A stretch of DNA of 64,000 nucleotides from Leadbetterella lacunae (lineage in GTDB: Bacteria; Bacteroidota; Bacteroidia; Cytophagales; Spirosomataceae), in NCBI RefSeq assembly GCF_042649125.1, contig NZ_JBHRYQ010000001.1, forward strand, positions 2,170,001 through 2,234,000. The letters are read 5' to 3'. Both the position numbers and the translations under genes were made by a program. Within the stretch, counting starts at the first letter, position 1. Each line of letters starts with the position of its first letter. The notes beneath the pieces were generated by a model. The model was not told where the DNA came from. It did no database searches and was given only the letters and a program-made list of their open reading frames with translations. This document shows, in pieces, positions 62,922 through 64,000 of the stretch.

Positions 62922-64000
62922 ATGTTAAAATATACTTTTGCTCTCCTTTCAACCTTATTTTTTTGGTCATGCCAAAAAAACGAAAACGATAAATTTGATA
63001 GATTTCCAGAAGGAAAGACTAAAAAATTTATTACGAAAGAGGGTATTCAGCTAAACGACACAGATTTAGAGCTCACGTTGTTCGCATCTGAGCCTGATTT
63101 TGCAAACCCTACCAATATGGACATTGACCATAAAGGAAGAGTGTGGATTTGCGAAGCTTATAACTACAGAAATGACGTAAACAACGTGCCTTACAAAAAA
63201 GAAGGCGACCGCATATTAATATTAGAAGACACCGACGGCGACGGCAAATCAGATAAAACCAAGGTATTCTATCAAGGAGAAGACATTAACTCCGCACTCG
63301 GAATCGCTATTTTGGGAAATAAAGTAATAGTTTCGTGTAGCCCTAACGTATTGATTTTCACAGATACAAACAACGACGACATACCCGATAGTAAAGAAAT
63401 CCTATTTAAAACCAAAGGTGGCTACCAAAGTGACCACGGTCTCCACTCCTTTGTATTTGGACCAGACGGAAAACTTTACTTTAACTTCGGAAATTTTGTA
63501 GAAGAACTTCTTGATAAAAACGACCAGCCCATAAAAGACATTTACGGCAATGTCATTCATAACGACATGCACCCTTACCAAGACGGCATGGCCATCAGGT
63601 GTGATATAGATGGCAAAAACTTTGAGGTTTTAGGTTCGAATTTTAGAAATAATTATGAACTAGCTGTGGATTCCTATGGCAGAGTTTGGCAGTCAGACAA
63701 CGACGACGACGGCAAGAGAGGCAACAGACTAAATTACGTATTGCCACATGGAAACTATGGTTATAAAGACGAAATGACAGGAGCCGATTGGCGTGTAAGT
63801 AGAACCAATATAGAAGATAGCGTATATCTAAGACATTGGCACCAAAACGACCCCGGCGTTATACCCAACTTACACCAAACCTACGCTGGCTCGCCAACGG
63901 GTATCATTTTTTATGAAGGAAACCTACTTCCAAGCAGATACAAAGAGACTATTTGGCTAGGCGATGCCGGTACAAATGAAGTAAATGCTTTTGTGCCAGA
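62922..64000 (+). CDS. PVC-type dehydrogenase/heme-binding lipoprotein (3' truncated)
   Basis: An open reading frame that runs off the end of the window; about 359 residues are visible. The N-terminus is a lipoprotein signal with lipobox FWSC at about 15-18. The visible part is a beta-propeller of the membrane-bound dehydrogenase type: ASEPDFANPTNMDIDHKGRV, DTDGDGKSDKTKVF, YQSDHGLHSFVFGPDGKLY and GSNFRNNYELAVDSYGRVWQ. The cytochrome c (CxxCH) part expected in this family would lie downstream, outside the window. Confidence 0.88.
   Translation, partial: MLKYTFALLSTLFFWSCQKNENDKFDRFPEGKTKKFITKEGIQLNDTDLELTLFASEPDFANPTNMDIDHKGRVWICEAYNYRNDVNNVPYKKEGDRILILEDTDGDGKSDKTKVFYQGEDINSALGIAILGNKVIVSCSPNVLIFTDTNNDDIPDSKEILFKTKGGYQSDHGLHSFVFGPDGKLYFNFGNFVEELLDKNDQPIKDIYGNVIHNDMHPYQDGMAIRCDIDGKNFEVLGSNFRNNYELAVDSYGRVWQSDNDDDGKRGNRLNYVLPHGNYGYKDEMTGADWRVSRTNIEDSVYLRHWHQNDPGVIPNLHQTYAGSPTGIIFYEGNLLPSRYKETIWLGDAGTNEVNAFVP

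Noticed and set aside
1..64000. CRISPR array
   Set aside because: No set of regularly spaced short direct repeats; the only repeats are the three hairpin elements, which have no unique spacers.
1..64000. tRNA or rRNA genes
   Set aside because: I looked in each intergenic gap for a TTCGAATC-type loop and an acceptor stem and saw none; a scan by program could still find a degenerate one.

Overview
The window looks like chromosomal DNA from a member of the Bacteroidota, most likely an aerobic, free-living Cytophagales-type bacterium. The reasons are AT-rich intergenic DNA, near absence of Shine-Dalgarno sequences, several promoters of the TTTG-N19/20-TAnnTTTG type, three TonB-dependent receptors with CarboxypepD_reg-like N-terminal domains, LytS/LytTR regulators, BlaI/M56/TonB_C proteins, a 3-coathanger stack protease, and DUF3570/DUF4266/DUF4382 proteins. 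The genus is not determined. I saw no rRNA, tRNA, CRISPR array, transposase or prophage.

Layout. 1-9.3 kb: an Nramp metal transporter fused to a UspA domain (cut by the window edge), a secreted M43 protease, a DUF1905/YdeI protein, signal peptide peptidase SppA, a TonB-dependent receptor and a TauE/SafE permease. 9.4-12.7 kb: a PhnA-type zinc-ribbon protein, then a YqiJ/NfeD-like plus flotillin operon bracketed by three copies of a ~105-bp hairpin-forming intergenic repeat. 12.7-17.8 kb: a six-hairpin glycosidase-like protein and a BlaI / TonB_C lipoprotein / M56-TonB_C sensor locus with an operator-like dyad cluster over the blaI promoter. 17.9-27.4 kb: a GT2 glycosyltransferase, a YdeP-type molybdopterin oxidoreductase, a LuxR-like regulator, YceI plus a receptor, and a LytS/LytR pair.

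27.4-30.9 kb is an exported redox cluster on the minus strand: Rieske lipoprotein, thioredoxin-like protein, ApbE flavin transferase, DUF4266 lipoprotein and DUF3570 outer-membrane protein. 31-37 kb carries a DUF4382 lipoprotein, a GNAT, a TPR protein plus receptor, and a secreted patatin. 37.1-40.4 kb is a tightly packed operon (GT2, formyltransferase, polysaccharide deacetylase, fatty acid hydroxylase) that looks like surface glycan or glycolipid synthesis. 40.5-46.4 kb has pruA, a tail-fibre-like secreted protein, a single-domain LytTR regulator, an M20 peptidase, a DCC protein and a cytochrome b-like membrane protein. 46.6-49.2 kb pairs a YfcC carrier with an ArgE-type deacetylase. 49.3-51.4 kb is a VTC / DUF4956 / DUF2490 operon. 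51.5-52.8 kb has a small membrane protein and an MscS channel.

52.9-59.6 kb is a propionyl-CoA to succinyl-CoA operon in which carboxylase and methylmalonyl-CoA mutase genes alternate. The end of the window has a ~640-bp AT-rich gap, an orphan membrane protein, a NahK-like kinase, a lipocalin-like lipoprotein and the start of a PVC-type dehydrogenase/cytochrome lipoprotein that runs off the edge. The strongest leads for something undescribed are the exported redox cluster, the BlaI/TonB_C lipoprotein/M56 locus, the repeat family around the flotillin operon, and the glycan operon that ends in a hydroxylase.
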